The notes under the pieces: generated by a model
Databases searched by the model: none
What the model was told of the DNA's origin: nothing
What the model saw: only the letters and a program-made list of their open reading frames with translations
Translations under genes and position numbers: made by a program
Source: Quercus robur
Taxonomy: Eukaryota; Streptophyta; Magnoliopsida; Fagales; Fagaceae
Reading direction: 5' to 3'
DNA: 64,000 nt
Assembly (NCBI RefSeq): GCF_932294415.1
Contig: NC_065543.1
Coordinates: forward strand, 41,872,277-41,936,276
Part shown: in pieces, positions 48,741 to 59,317 of the stretch
How the letters are laid out: every line of letters starts with the position of its first letter
Numbering within the stretch: position 1 is the stretch's first letter

Positions 48741-49230
48741 CTTTTGTTTATTTATGGCCGACCTATCTCTCTAGTCTCTCCCTATCTATCACTTAGCCTT
48801 TATTTATTTTGGACACTCATTCGTATTTCAACGTGTCTTGTAAATTGGCCGTTGGACACAAGTGCCACCCTTATTTTTTTGGACTTAATTTAGGTCCAGT
48901 GCATCCAATGCACTAGATTCGGTTAGATGGTGACACGGGTTTAAAAGTGGATACATGTCATCATCTCAATAGGTCCAGTATTACTAGACACTGAACTTAA
49001 GCCTAACCCTATTTTTTTACTTTACTTATTAAGTAGTAATTGGATGGGCCCACCTCTACGCATCCGCTTCTGATAATAATATTCTTCTTTATCATCAAAT
49101 TAAGACATTAATTCATTTTTTATGTAGGTAGGAATTGAACCCTAAATCTCTTATACTTTACTATTAAACTAACTCATACCCGTAATACCTTTTAAATATA
49201 AATGCATTGGAAATACGGTACATTTGGGCA

Positions 49231-49758
49231 GTGTGTTTTAGGCCTATTTAGATTCTGTCTATAGCCGACAAAACCGGTCTGCACTGATCCGAACCACACC
49301 CATTTAAGCTTTACCAGAGGTGTATGGCGCGGTGGTCGGAGACGATTTGCGAGTAACGACGACAACCGATGCGACGAGTGGTTGTGGGTTTTGCATTCCG
49401 ATGTGTAACCGAACCGACTGCCATGTATGTATATCTATATATATAGTTTAACATATACGTATATGTATATGTAATCATGTTTCAGTTTTAAAATAAAAGA
49501 AATTTCTAGAGAGAGATATAAAGTACCAGTGCTGTGTAGAAGAGAAAAGAGGCGAGAAAGTGAGAAAGGAGAAGGTAGAAGAGAAAAAAAAATAGGGTTA
49601 AGTTTAGTGATTTAAAACGACATCGTTCCATTAATTTTTTTTTTTTTTTTAAATCTGATACAAAACGACGTTGTTTTAGTTTGTAGGTTAATTTTCTGAA
49701 TCTCTTTTAAATGTTGTCTTCTCTTATCTCTAATCTTTTGTTTGCCTCTCCCCCTTTC

Positions 49759-49801
<43 letters not shown>

Positions 49802-50362
49802 AGCCCCTGCCTTCGCCACCAGCCCACCACCGTCGTCCACTGGATGCCACCATTTCGAAGGTTTCCCCTCTCGTCTCTCCTCTTTGTCACAACTATTATC
49901 TAGAAATTTCAAGAGAATGTTTTGATGCTTAATACCTAGCTACTATGGTTCTCCTTCCTATGCTTTCTTCCAGGTATGAAAATTTATATAATGCTCAATA
50001 TATACCTGCTTCTCCTTGCAATGCTTTTTAGAAAGATGGAGAATTTGTTTGAAAATTTTGTGAAAGATTTTGAACATGTTTGTTTGTTTGTTTGTTTTTT
50101 TTTTTTTTTTTTTGAATATTTGGGTTGTTTGATATTTCTATGTGGGTTGCTTGATGATTCTTTTTTTTTTTTTTTTTTTTTTTTTTTGCACCGAATCAAC
50201 CATACTGCCCCGCTATGGTCAACCGAACCTAATGTAAACTGGTTCTTGCCCTTCATATGTGAGGTGCGGTCAAGCATGAGGGCAAACTGCACCCAATAGG
50301 TGTGGTGCAAAATTCCCCCCCATAAATAGCCGCACTGCACCATGTACAGCCCTAGTGTGTTT
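49231..50362. mobile_element. Non-autonomous hAT element with perfect 8-bp target duplication
   Basis: GTGTGTTT lies at 49231-49238 and 50355-50362. The 1116-bp insert starts TAGGCCTATTTA and ends, inverted, TAGGGCTGTACA. An 8-bp duplication and TAGG-type ends are standard for hAT. The undivided site is present in unit 1 of the duplication (CGGTGTGTTTGTG near 47484). Inside are a (CT)n tract at 49762-49798, T-runs at 50097-50114 and 50161-50187, and no transposase. Confidence 0.85.
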
Positions 50363-50825
50363 GTGTTTGTGTGTGTCCCACTTACGTGCTGTTCTATTCA
50401 TGATAATGACATTTACAACAAATATTTTTTTCATATATTATTATTAAATTGTTAAGTGTATTGCATCATTTTTGCATACATCCAAAAAGATTGTTCTAAA
50501 GTTATAAATGAACTAGTATTATGCTCATGCGATGCACAGCTTAATTAAAAATTATATATGTTGAAAATTGAAACTCTATTAATAATTTATGAGTCGCATG
50601 ATAAAAACAAATTAATTTTGCAACATGTGTGCATAAATATATTGAGTCACTTTGTGTATACATGGTGTGTAGTATATAAATTTTACATATTAAAACATAA
50701 AATTATGATATATAATCAAAATATTTAATTTATTTTAAATTACTTGAAACATTTAATAGAATTTGAGGTAAAAGACGTCAACTCAAGTCGTCCCTCTCTA
50801 CCCATTTTTTGTTCATAAAAAAACT

Positions 50826-50856
<31 letters not shown>

Positions 50857-51522
50857 TAAAAATTATATATTCAAAACAATAGCGAGAAACCTATCAAATT
50901 TTGATTAAACAAATAACATATTTCTATCATTCTTACCTCTTCTTCCATATTAGAAAGTTGCGTTGCAAGTACTTTTCTCTCTCTTTGTCTCCCTTGTTTT
51001 TGTGCCTTGCATTTGATTCTTTGGCATATCTTTATGCTTATTTAGACTTACATATTTGCAAATTCTATTGTGTCTCCAACTTGCATGTCCAGCATGTATT
51101 TGAAATATTATTTTTCCATTTATATCAATTAATATTTATATAAATTCAAAGTTAACCAATAGTAAATATATATATTCAAAGTTAACCAATGGTAAATGTT
51201 ATCATTCTAACATAAATCTCAATATTAACAAATAAAAAATAAAAAATCTAACCTATTCTTTTTCAATCTTTATAAAGGTCAAAATTAACAAAATGCAATA
51301 ACTCAATCTTTTTCTCTTTCTCACCAAGGTTGAATTTGGATTCTTCAAAACTGTATTGAAATACAACATATTAAAATAGTTTATTGCTAAACTATTTTAG
51401 TTCACAAAATACTAATTTAAGAAAATATAAATTGAACTATTAGAAATAAGAAGTTCTAAAATTGTACTAACCCTTTTCTTTTTGTTAGCAATAATCTAAC
51501 ATCAAATTAATGTCAAGATTAA

Positions 51523-51573
<51 letters not shown>

Positions 51574-51816
51574 TATATATATATATTATGTGAAAGTAAA
51601 AGAACTTTAATGAAAATAATTAATAAATTATAACAAATACATAAGCCAAAAAGAAGATTGTCCTCAAAATCGAAATTGAGGGGATGGAAACAACATATCA
51701 ATTTTAAGGAAATTAGCTTAAACAAAAGCAACAAATACATAAAACCTATTCAATTTGATTATAATAAAAAAAAAAATTAGAGTAAACAAATACATACTTG
51801 TGAGGTTGTAAGTGTT

Positions 51817-52291
51817 GTAGGTACAAGGTTATCAATTTCGTACCGTATCGGCCGGTACGGCCGGAATATACCGTACCGGCCAGCAATCTGGTACGCTCGA
51901 CCCCCCTGTTTCATACCGGAAAAAATACCGGCCGTACCGGCGAAATCCGGCTGTACCGACCGATAATTGGATACCGGACCGAAACATGAAATATACCTTC
52001 TTTTTTTTTTTCTTTTTTTCTTTTAGTTGATGTTAAAGTTTAAAACTATGAATTATTTGTTCTTAATTGAAGTAATGTTTTATGGTAAACATGAATTTTT
52101 GAGGTATTGTTTTATGGTAAATAGAGATTTTGTGTGTGTATGTGTGTGTGTGTATATATACATATATTAAATATATAAAATAGCGGTAAACTCGAAACGG
52201 TACACTGGTATTGACCGGTATCCGAAATATATCGTACCAATGGCCAAACCGGTATGGCCTCTGGTACGGTATTGACATCCTTGGTAGGTAC
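51817..52291. mobile_element. Nested hAT-type MITE, about 460 bp
   Basis: GTAGGTAC flanks both sides (51817-51824, 52284-52291). Ends are AAGGTTATCAATTTCGTACCG and, inverted, CAAGGATGTCAATACCGTACC. The inside is filled with CCGGTACGG-type palindromic words (for example 51851-51885), unusually GC-rich for the region. Confidence 0.8.
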
Positions 52292-52379
52292 GTAGAAGGA
52301 AAGACTAAATCAAAAAACCGAACAATTGGTAAGAGAATGAAAAAAATACATCAAATAACCATGTGTGTGTGTGTATATA

Positions 52380-52640
52380 TATCCTAAACTTATTGAAGAA
52401 GTTGACATGAAAAAAAAAAAAAAAAAAAAAAAAAGAGTCCAAAAAATCAAAAAGGATATAGAACTTCTCATATCAAGAAGTTCATATGGAAAAAAAAAGA
52501 AAAAAAAATGAGTCCATGACGTTAATGACATTAAATTATATATATATCCTAAAAAAAGTCCATAAAATCAAAAAGATATAGAACTTCTCATCTCAAGAAG
52601 TTGATATAGTATAAATAAATAAATAATAAAAGTTGATATG
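52380..52640. repeat. Imperfect ~125-bp tandem repeat
   Basis: AGTCC(A/C)A.AAAATCAAAAAG followed by GATATAGAACTTCTCAT.TCAAGAAGTT appears at about 52435-52487 and 52557-52608. A partial GAAGAAGTTGACATGAAAAA copy lies near 52393. Confidence 0.7.
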
Positions 52641-53389
52641 GAAAAAAAAAGTCCATTATGTTAAATTAGAAAAGATATAGCTTGTTAATTTAGTTTTTGC
52701 TATTCATACTAATTAGGTCTCTTAGGTATAGTAGTTATATGCCACCAAATAACAAAATTTAATTTTTTAAACAGAAATTTGATAAATTTTCTGCAATTTG
52801 ATGCAGCCACTTTAAACAAAATAAACTAAAGAAAAAAAAAACAAATTAAACACTACGTTGCTGTATTTTTATCCACTTAGAAATATAACAAGTGTAATTC
52901 AACTTTAATCAAATTAAGATTTTTATCCACTTAGAAATTATAGTTGAAGAAAACTTATATTTTTTTTTCTTTGTAAAATCTAAGAAAATTTTTACAATTT
53001 GGTGTCGCCACTTGGCGCAACCACAACGTCTAAACCTAATTTTTATTATATAAGTATATGATTTGACTAAATGGATTATTAAAATTTTCTGCCTAAAAAA
53101 AAGAGTATTAAAATTTATGATTTTTATTTAATTTTATTCTAAATACGAACCAAAGTTTAGTTCATAAGAGAGAGAGAGAGAAAAAAAAAAAAAAAACTAA
53201 ATTATATGTCTAGTTTTATTTTTTATTTTTTGTTCAAATGAGAGCTTGTTGCAAATTATTAAATTAACTTATTCTCTCTTATAAATAATAAATACCACGA
53301 CCAAGAACCTTGGATCTCATTTAGCACATTTAAGTATTTCTAATAAAGATGTTTAAAGTTCAAATTTTCTTATTATAACTATTGAATTT

Positions 53390-53394
<5 letters not shown>

Positions 53395-53433
<39 letters not shown>
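53395..53433. repeat. (TA)n microsatellite, unit 2
   Basis: Counterpart of 48008-48042. Confidence 0.9.
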
Positions 53434-53438
<5 letters not shown>

Positions 53439-53720
53439 TACCATGAATAAAAAATTTTACTCCTTCAAATAGCTATGTTAAAAGTTAAAAATTAAATTAT
53501 AATTGAAATTATATTATTTTAGTTGATCAATTAGAATAAAATTCATTCATAAACATATAAATATTATTTTTATCATCCTTGTATTATTAAGAATTATATA
53601 TAATTTATAATACAAAATGGGTTATTTATTTATTTTATACATACCTATATATTAAATTAAGGCTCATATTTGTGAGTTGTTCATGAACATATTATTACAG
53701 TTGAACTTGGCTCATTTAAC

Positions 53721-55269
53721 AATCAATCTTAATTTAAACTTTAGTTTGGTTTGATTGCTATATAAAGGAACATAAAAAAATTTATTTTCCAAGTCGAGCC
53801 CGACATTTCATTTGCAGCCCTTGTTTCTTCATTCCAAACTCTCTCATCTCTATACGAATTACTAATACCAACTTATCTAGCTAAAGTGCAGCCCTATCAA
53901 TAAAAGTATGTGGATGGCATGTTGAGCATGAGTGGAAGAAATAAATGAGATGCATAACTTTGTCAATTAAGTGCCCTGCGAAAGATAAATATTTCTTTGA
54001 TTTTCGACCATCCAAGAAGTATCAATGTTCGACCTCTATAGAGTTTCAGTCCTTATAACCTCAGGCTACTATTATAAATGTTAGGCTCTTTTGTAGTGGT
54101 ACTTTGGTTATGTAATATATTATAAGCCTATTTAAAAAACCTTATATACTACTTTCGTGTTTGTGTGTTTTAATAAGTATTATTGTTTCCTCAAAAAAAA
54201 AAAAAAAAATTAAACCTTTATACTGTCTCGAAAGTCGAATCCATACGATAAAAAGCACTGAGCTTCAACAAATCGATTTGTATCTTTCCTGTCAATAAGT
54301 CAATGACTCAATGTGCACAACAAAATTGCTATATAGATTATAGCCTATAGGTTGCCCAAGGTTAACTGCAACCTCATGGCCCAAAATGCAAACCCCATAT
54401 TTTGTCGCATTGTTGGTACTATCTTAACTATATGTTACTCCATTGAAATACATTTTCCATATGATGTTTTCCATTATTAATGTATATCCTGAATACAAAA
54501 TTGTAGTCCTATTTTTGTATTCCATTTTATGTTTCATAAATCACAACTTATTATGTATTTATTTAACCTTTTTTTTATTATAAAATAACTGAAGTCTAAA
54601 ATGAAAAATAAAATCATACACATGGCATATGTAATATAATTGGTGGAGTATAAAATAGAATACAAAAAGTAGAATAGAAGATTTCTATTCATATGAAAAT
54701 TGGGCTGCAACTCCTTTTGCCTCAACAAAAGGAAAATTGGGCAACATAATTTGCTATTGCTCATCCATTCATATATTTCTATAGATGTAATTGAATTCTG
54801 ATAATAGTAAGATCCATTTTATAGTTTTAGAGCATTTACATCAGTCTTAAGGAAATTTTAGTTCAATTTGGTCTAAAAGGCACACTTTTACTACTTTAGC
54901 TTAGATACTATTCATAGAGAACTACATAACCTTAATACTCTATCACATTTCTATTTATTTTTTAATCTTTATCTCTCTCCATTAGTTTTTGAGGAAAGAG
55001 CTCTACAAGAATGAAAGAAAGAGAGTGGTAGAGCGAGAGATAAATTAATATTAATTTTTTTGTAGATGAATAGTGGCAATATTGAGACTATTTTGTAAGT
55101 TTAGTCATTTTTTTGGTTAAACATTTGGTGTATTGAGTCTAACATGAGTCCTTTTACCATCTTTAAATGTGACATTGATGAATATGGGTCAAGGTCAGTG
55201 CATGTTTGGTTTGGGTTTTAGTATAGGTTTAAAGCTTAATTAATGTGATCCTTCTCCAAATGAACACGA
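53721..55269. other. Intergenic, no gene seen
   Basis: AT-rich DNA after the duplication. An A-run lies at 54194-54209. Nothing else is recognised. Confidence 0.55.
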
Positions 55270-56796
55270 GCTATTAAGAATGAATGGCAGTTCTTGAATC
55301 CAAAAATTTTGATGGCAACAAGGAAGTATCTTTACTTAATGACGCAATATTCTCTACACTGTCAATGTCAATGATCAAATCACAAACCCTCTTACTGATA
55401 GTGCAACATGTTCAAAAGATCTCATTTTGCTGATCACTATAATCCACCCTTGGTGTGAGCAACAACCTCTGAATCACTAAAGAACTCCCTAATGGCATGC
55501 CTTCCTCATCTTCTTGGACCTTATTGGGATCATATTTATATGGATTAGCATCATTATACTCTTCTTCACCCTTCTGTTCATCCTCTGTCTTGCCCTCTTT
55601 TGTTACTACTAGATTCATTGCGGCTCACTTAGGGCAAGTACTAGATCGATGCCCTTGTTCTCCACACCTATAACACTTATTCTTAGATGGCTTAGCATAG
55701 GGATTGGTGTTTGCTGTTGGTTGTTAGTTGTTAGTTGTACTGTAAATCCTGCTACCGCTACCTTGGACTGGTTGACACCACTATTCTCCTTAACCACGGG
55801 TTGTGATCGTGGTATAAATACGGGTTGTTTTCCTTTACTGATTGTGGAATTGGATGACTCTAAAATGCAATTGGAAAACTTCATACCTACCCTAAGAGAC
55901 TGATATTCTATTTTCTTAGCTAGGGTTACGGCCTTATTTAAAGCATATAGAGTTTGTAAGGATACCTGATCTCGGATGGACACCCGCAGCCCGTGTACAA
56001 ATCTGGATATTCATTGATCTTTAGTCTCTTCTAGATCATTGCGATTTGCCAACCAATCAAACTCCTCCATGTACTCATTAACTGTCCAGGTACTCTGCCT
56101 ACAATCCTAGTATTGCTTGAACAACACCTGCTGGTAATCTGGCAATAAAAACCGTTCTACCATTAGCCTGTTCATCCTCCTCCATGATCGTATCTAAAGC
56201 TTTCTCTCACGGGTACGGTTTAACTGAACATGATCCCACCAAGCATCTGCTCCACCCTTCAATTTGTATACCACTAAACACACCTGCTTGTCATCAAGAG
56301 TATCCGTATAATAAAAAAACTTCTCAACCTCACTGACTCAATCCAGATACTCTTCAATGGAGACATTACCATTAAAAGATGGTAAATCTACCTTTATATG
56401 ATAGTCCCTTTACTCCTAATAATCTCGACCATTATCCCTCGCAGGACCATGATGATTCCCAAGGACTCCTTCTGCATACTACTCTTCATCCTCACTATTC
56501 TCATTGTTATAGTCTTACTACCTATTCTGATTGGGACCATGATAGGGAGGGTTATGCGCTTGGTTATCACGTCGCTCTTTGTCATCACGATTAGGGTTTT
56601 GGGCAAGAAGGGTAGCGAGCGCTTCCTGAATCCCATGCAGTTCTTGTTAGGTCTATTCACGAAACTGTTGATTATTTTCATGAAATTGTTGAGTCTCTTC
56701 ACGAAACTTGTAGAACTCAATCCTAGTGAGGATTGGGTTGTTGACGTCATCATCGCTGTCATTGTTGTGGTGGTCACCGTCTCACCCGTTAGCCAT
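55270..56796 (-). pseudogene. Gypsy gag and protease remnant
   Basis: Starts MANG then an in-frame TGA. It continues in shifting frames through the linker (EALATLLAQNPNRDDKERRD), the retrotransposon gag core (DKQVCLVVYKLKGGADAWWD, EYMEEFDWLANRNDLEETKD, LRVSIRDQVSLQTLYALNKA) and the zinc knuckle CYRCGEQGHRSSTC (about 55630-55680). Last comes the protease N-terminus (KRVCDLIIDIDS, where DSGS is expected). At least three stops and several frameshifts are visible. Confidence 0.85.
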
Positions 56797-56815
56797 CAGA
56801 CCAGAGTATGTCAAG

Positions 56816-56829
56816 GTTCTGATACAAAC
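56816..56829 (-). other. Degenerate Gypsy primer-binding site
   Basis: The minus strand reads GTTTGTATCAGAACC next to the LTR, close to the Met-tRNA type TGGTATCAGA with one changed base. Confidence 0.6.
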
Positions 56830-57561
56830 TGATGTCATGGAAGCTTGAAGAAAGCACAAATGATGCTTTCTACATGATGCTCTTTCTGATAGACAGAAAC
56901 TAAACTACTAGTTTCTGGATAGTATATCTCGAATCCACGAGGGGTTCCTTGAATCCACAAGGTGATAAACTGGAATACAGCAGAGAAAAGTTTGAGAAAA
57001 ACTCTGCAATTTTATTGATAATAATCTCTCTTGTCTTTAATGGCTACAAAACATATAAATACCGAGAAAGTAAAACCCTAGGACGATTAGGAAACATTTG
57101 AAATCCTAATTCACACTAATTACGTGATTATGTGACAAAATACCAAAATTAACCAAAAATGGTAAAATTGCGTTAAATGCAAAATCGTAAATTACTGACC
57201 TTAAGGGTCGCCCCAAAACAATTACGAACTTATTCTGATTTTTTAGTAAAAAGTTATTAAGAAAACAAAAATTACTATAAACGATAAAATCGCAGTTTTC
57301 GAGGCTTAAACAGAGGAATTTGCCAATTTCAGGGGTTCCCTTGTGGCAAAGTGACAATTATTGCTTAGAAAGCAGTTTCCCTTTAGCTTGCCAAATTTCA
57401 TGCAATTCCGACTCCGAGGCCCATGATTTCTACTAGTGCCTTTTTGTCTTGTGCGATGATTTCAAGCGTGCGTGAGAGTCTAGAAAGGCCATGACAGTTT
57501 GTTCTACATCATAAGATGACAATTTTAGCCATTAAATCTTAATTGGATTCTAGTCCCAACA
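56830..57561 (-). repeat. Gypsy 5' LTR
   Basis: Minus-strand ends TGTTGGGACTAGAATCC ... CTTCCATGACATCA (TG...CA), 732 bp, placed directly outside the primer site. No second copy is in the window, so both borders rest on the end motifs. Confidence 0.7.
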
Positions 57562-57944
57562 ACCCTTGCAGGGTCACCATTATGAGAACCATAACTTGGT
57601 ACCAAAAATGTTTGGATATCCCTCTTGGTACCAATATATATAATGCATCATAATGCATCCTACAAAATAATACATCTCACTATGTACATCATAATGCATT
57701 TTGTACATTTTACTATATGCATTTCATTATGTAGTGTGGTGTATCATTCCACTATGCAATATTCCACTGGTTCACATATTCTATCAAACAAAAAGACAAA
57801 AGACAAGACCTCATATCATGCAAGTAAAAAAAACAAAGTTTAGTAAATGTAGAGCATCTAAGGCTCTCCTAGTATTATAAATACTGAGTTATGCCTTGAA
57901 AATAAAAAATAGTTAAAGTCAATTAAGAGCAAATAAGTGACCTT
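57562..57944. other. Intergenic, no gene seen
   Basis: Contains iterated CATAATGCAT / CACTATG words at about 57640-57770. No gene. Confidence 0.5.
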
Positions 57945-59317
57945 ACTTCGGGTAGGGATGGTAATTTCTGCCCAACTTGTGGGTACTCAGCCCAGCCCGG
58001 CTCGACCCTAATGGGTCGGGTTTTACTAAACCGAGAAGGAATAAGGTTGGGTATGGGTTAAAAAAAAATGAAGTGGGTTCGAGTTTTATCAAAAACCCAG
58101 CTTGAACCTGGACCCGGACTAGAACCCGACTCAGTTACTCTGTAATTACTAAAAACCCCTCATATATATACATAGCTATAAACAAACCCTAACCTTTATT
58201 TTAGCTCACGCCTCACTCTTACAGAAGCACACTCACGCCTCACCCTCACAGAAGCACACTCATAATCACAACAGCCTCACTCACACCTCACCCTCACACC
58301 TTACATAGTCACACGACCTCCGTCTCACTCACTCTCAAGCATTGCCGGCCCAAGCTCTCTTTGCCTCTCACCGTCGGTCTAAGCTCTTTGCACCACCGGT
58401 CCAAGCTCTCACTCACTCTTGATCTCATTGCCAGCCCAAGCATTCACCACTGGTCCAAGGTTTCACTGCCGTCCCCAGTTGTCATCGCCGATCTGTTCTC
58501 TACTTCTCTTTAAATTTTTTTTCTTAAGTATTTCATAAAATGTTTTTTTTTTCTTTTGTTTTCTCTACTTAAGAAAACTCAAAACTATGGACTTCAACCA
58601 TTTTGTGCTACTTCTAGTTATTGTAGGTTAATACATGACAGGTCTCTTTCTCCATTTTTTTCAGCATTGGCTTCCTTTGGAAGCTTCATTAGCTTCTTCC
58701 CAAACCTTTTATTTTTTTTACCTTTACAAGTTGAAAGTTGAAACTCTCTTTCCTTTTTAAGTTCCAACAACTCAAACAAAATTCTTTTTCTTTGGCTTAC
58801 ACAAACCCAGTCGCCCAGTCCTCTTCACTTCACATGTAGATTCTACTCCACAAAAAAATTCATTCTACTCTTGTTTCAACTTTAGAATTTCAGCTTCAAA
58901 TCCCAACTAAATTATCTAATTAGTGTGAAATTTATTAATGAGTTCTGTTGCCTAGCAAAGCCTTTTCATGCATGAAATGATTTACAACTATGAGAGCTGT
59001 GAGAAATTCTACGTAATTCTATAGGGTGCTTGAATTCATTTAGTGCGCAATGTTTTTTTAGCTCCTTTATTTACAAGAAAGGGAAGTTGTGTGATGCTAA
59101 ATTTTGGGTATATGGTTTGGTTTGTCAATATATGTTAAACTGTTAAAGCCTTGTTATGTTAGCTATAAAAAAGTGAGTAGGACATTTCATTTTTGATGAG
59201 TGAATAATTGAGTGTAGTTTAATGGAAAAATAAATTTTATGGGAAAATGTTTTTCAAAGAAAGTGTAATTGTTTAATGGAAGAAATTGTTTATTGTTTTT
59301 TGTGTTTGTTGTGAATG

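Larger units (their letters stand above)
50512..53057. mobile_element. Unclassified 2.5-kb insertion, related to the one at 15832
   Basis: Interrupts the sequence that is continuous in unit 1 (TTATAAATGAATTTGACT). It starts CTAGTATTATGCTCATGCGATGCACAG and ends TTATTATATAAGTATATGA; a 4-bp ATGA flanks both sides. The CTAGTA + CGTGCG/GCACG-type opening and the TATATA-rich end recall the element at 15819-17399. It holds a (CA)n tract at 50828-50849, a (TA)n tract at 51531-51568 and a nested MITE. No coding region. Confidence 0.65.
48329..53720. repeat. Tandem duplication, unit 2, split by transposons
   Basis: Three blocks match unit 1 in order: 48329-48780 to 46931-47340, 50355-50511 to about 47505-47673, and 53058-53720 to about 47674-48328. 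The gaps are the inserted elements at 49239-50354 and 50512-53057, plus some unmatched DNA at 48780-49190. The unit ends with the same GTTGAACTTGGCTCATTTAAC. Confidence 0.85.
55270..57561 (-). mobile_element. Truncated Gypsy LTR retrotransposon (5' LTR, gag, start of protease)
   Basis: In element order (minus strand): LTR 57561-56830, primer site, gag from 56796 and the first part of the protease to about 55270, where it stops. No RT, integrase or 3' LTR is present. All coding parts are broken. Confidence 0.8.

Noticed and set aside
49612-49932. Arg/Glu-rich and Ser/Leu-rich frames on both strands
   Set aside because: Translations of the (CT)n/(GA)n microsatellite in the hAT element.
56394-56832. 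127- and 144-codon frames on opposite strands
   Set aside because: Off-frame readings of the Gypsy gag N-terminal region; the correct frame carries the gag linker motif but has stops.
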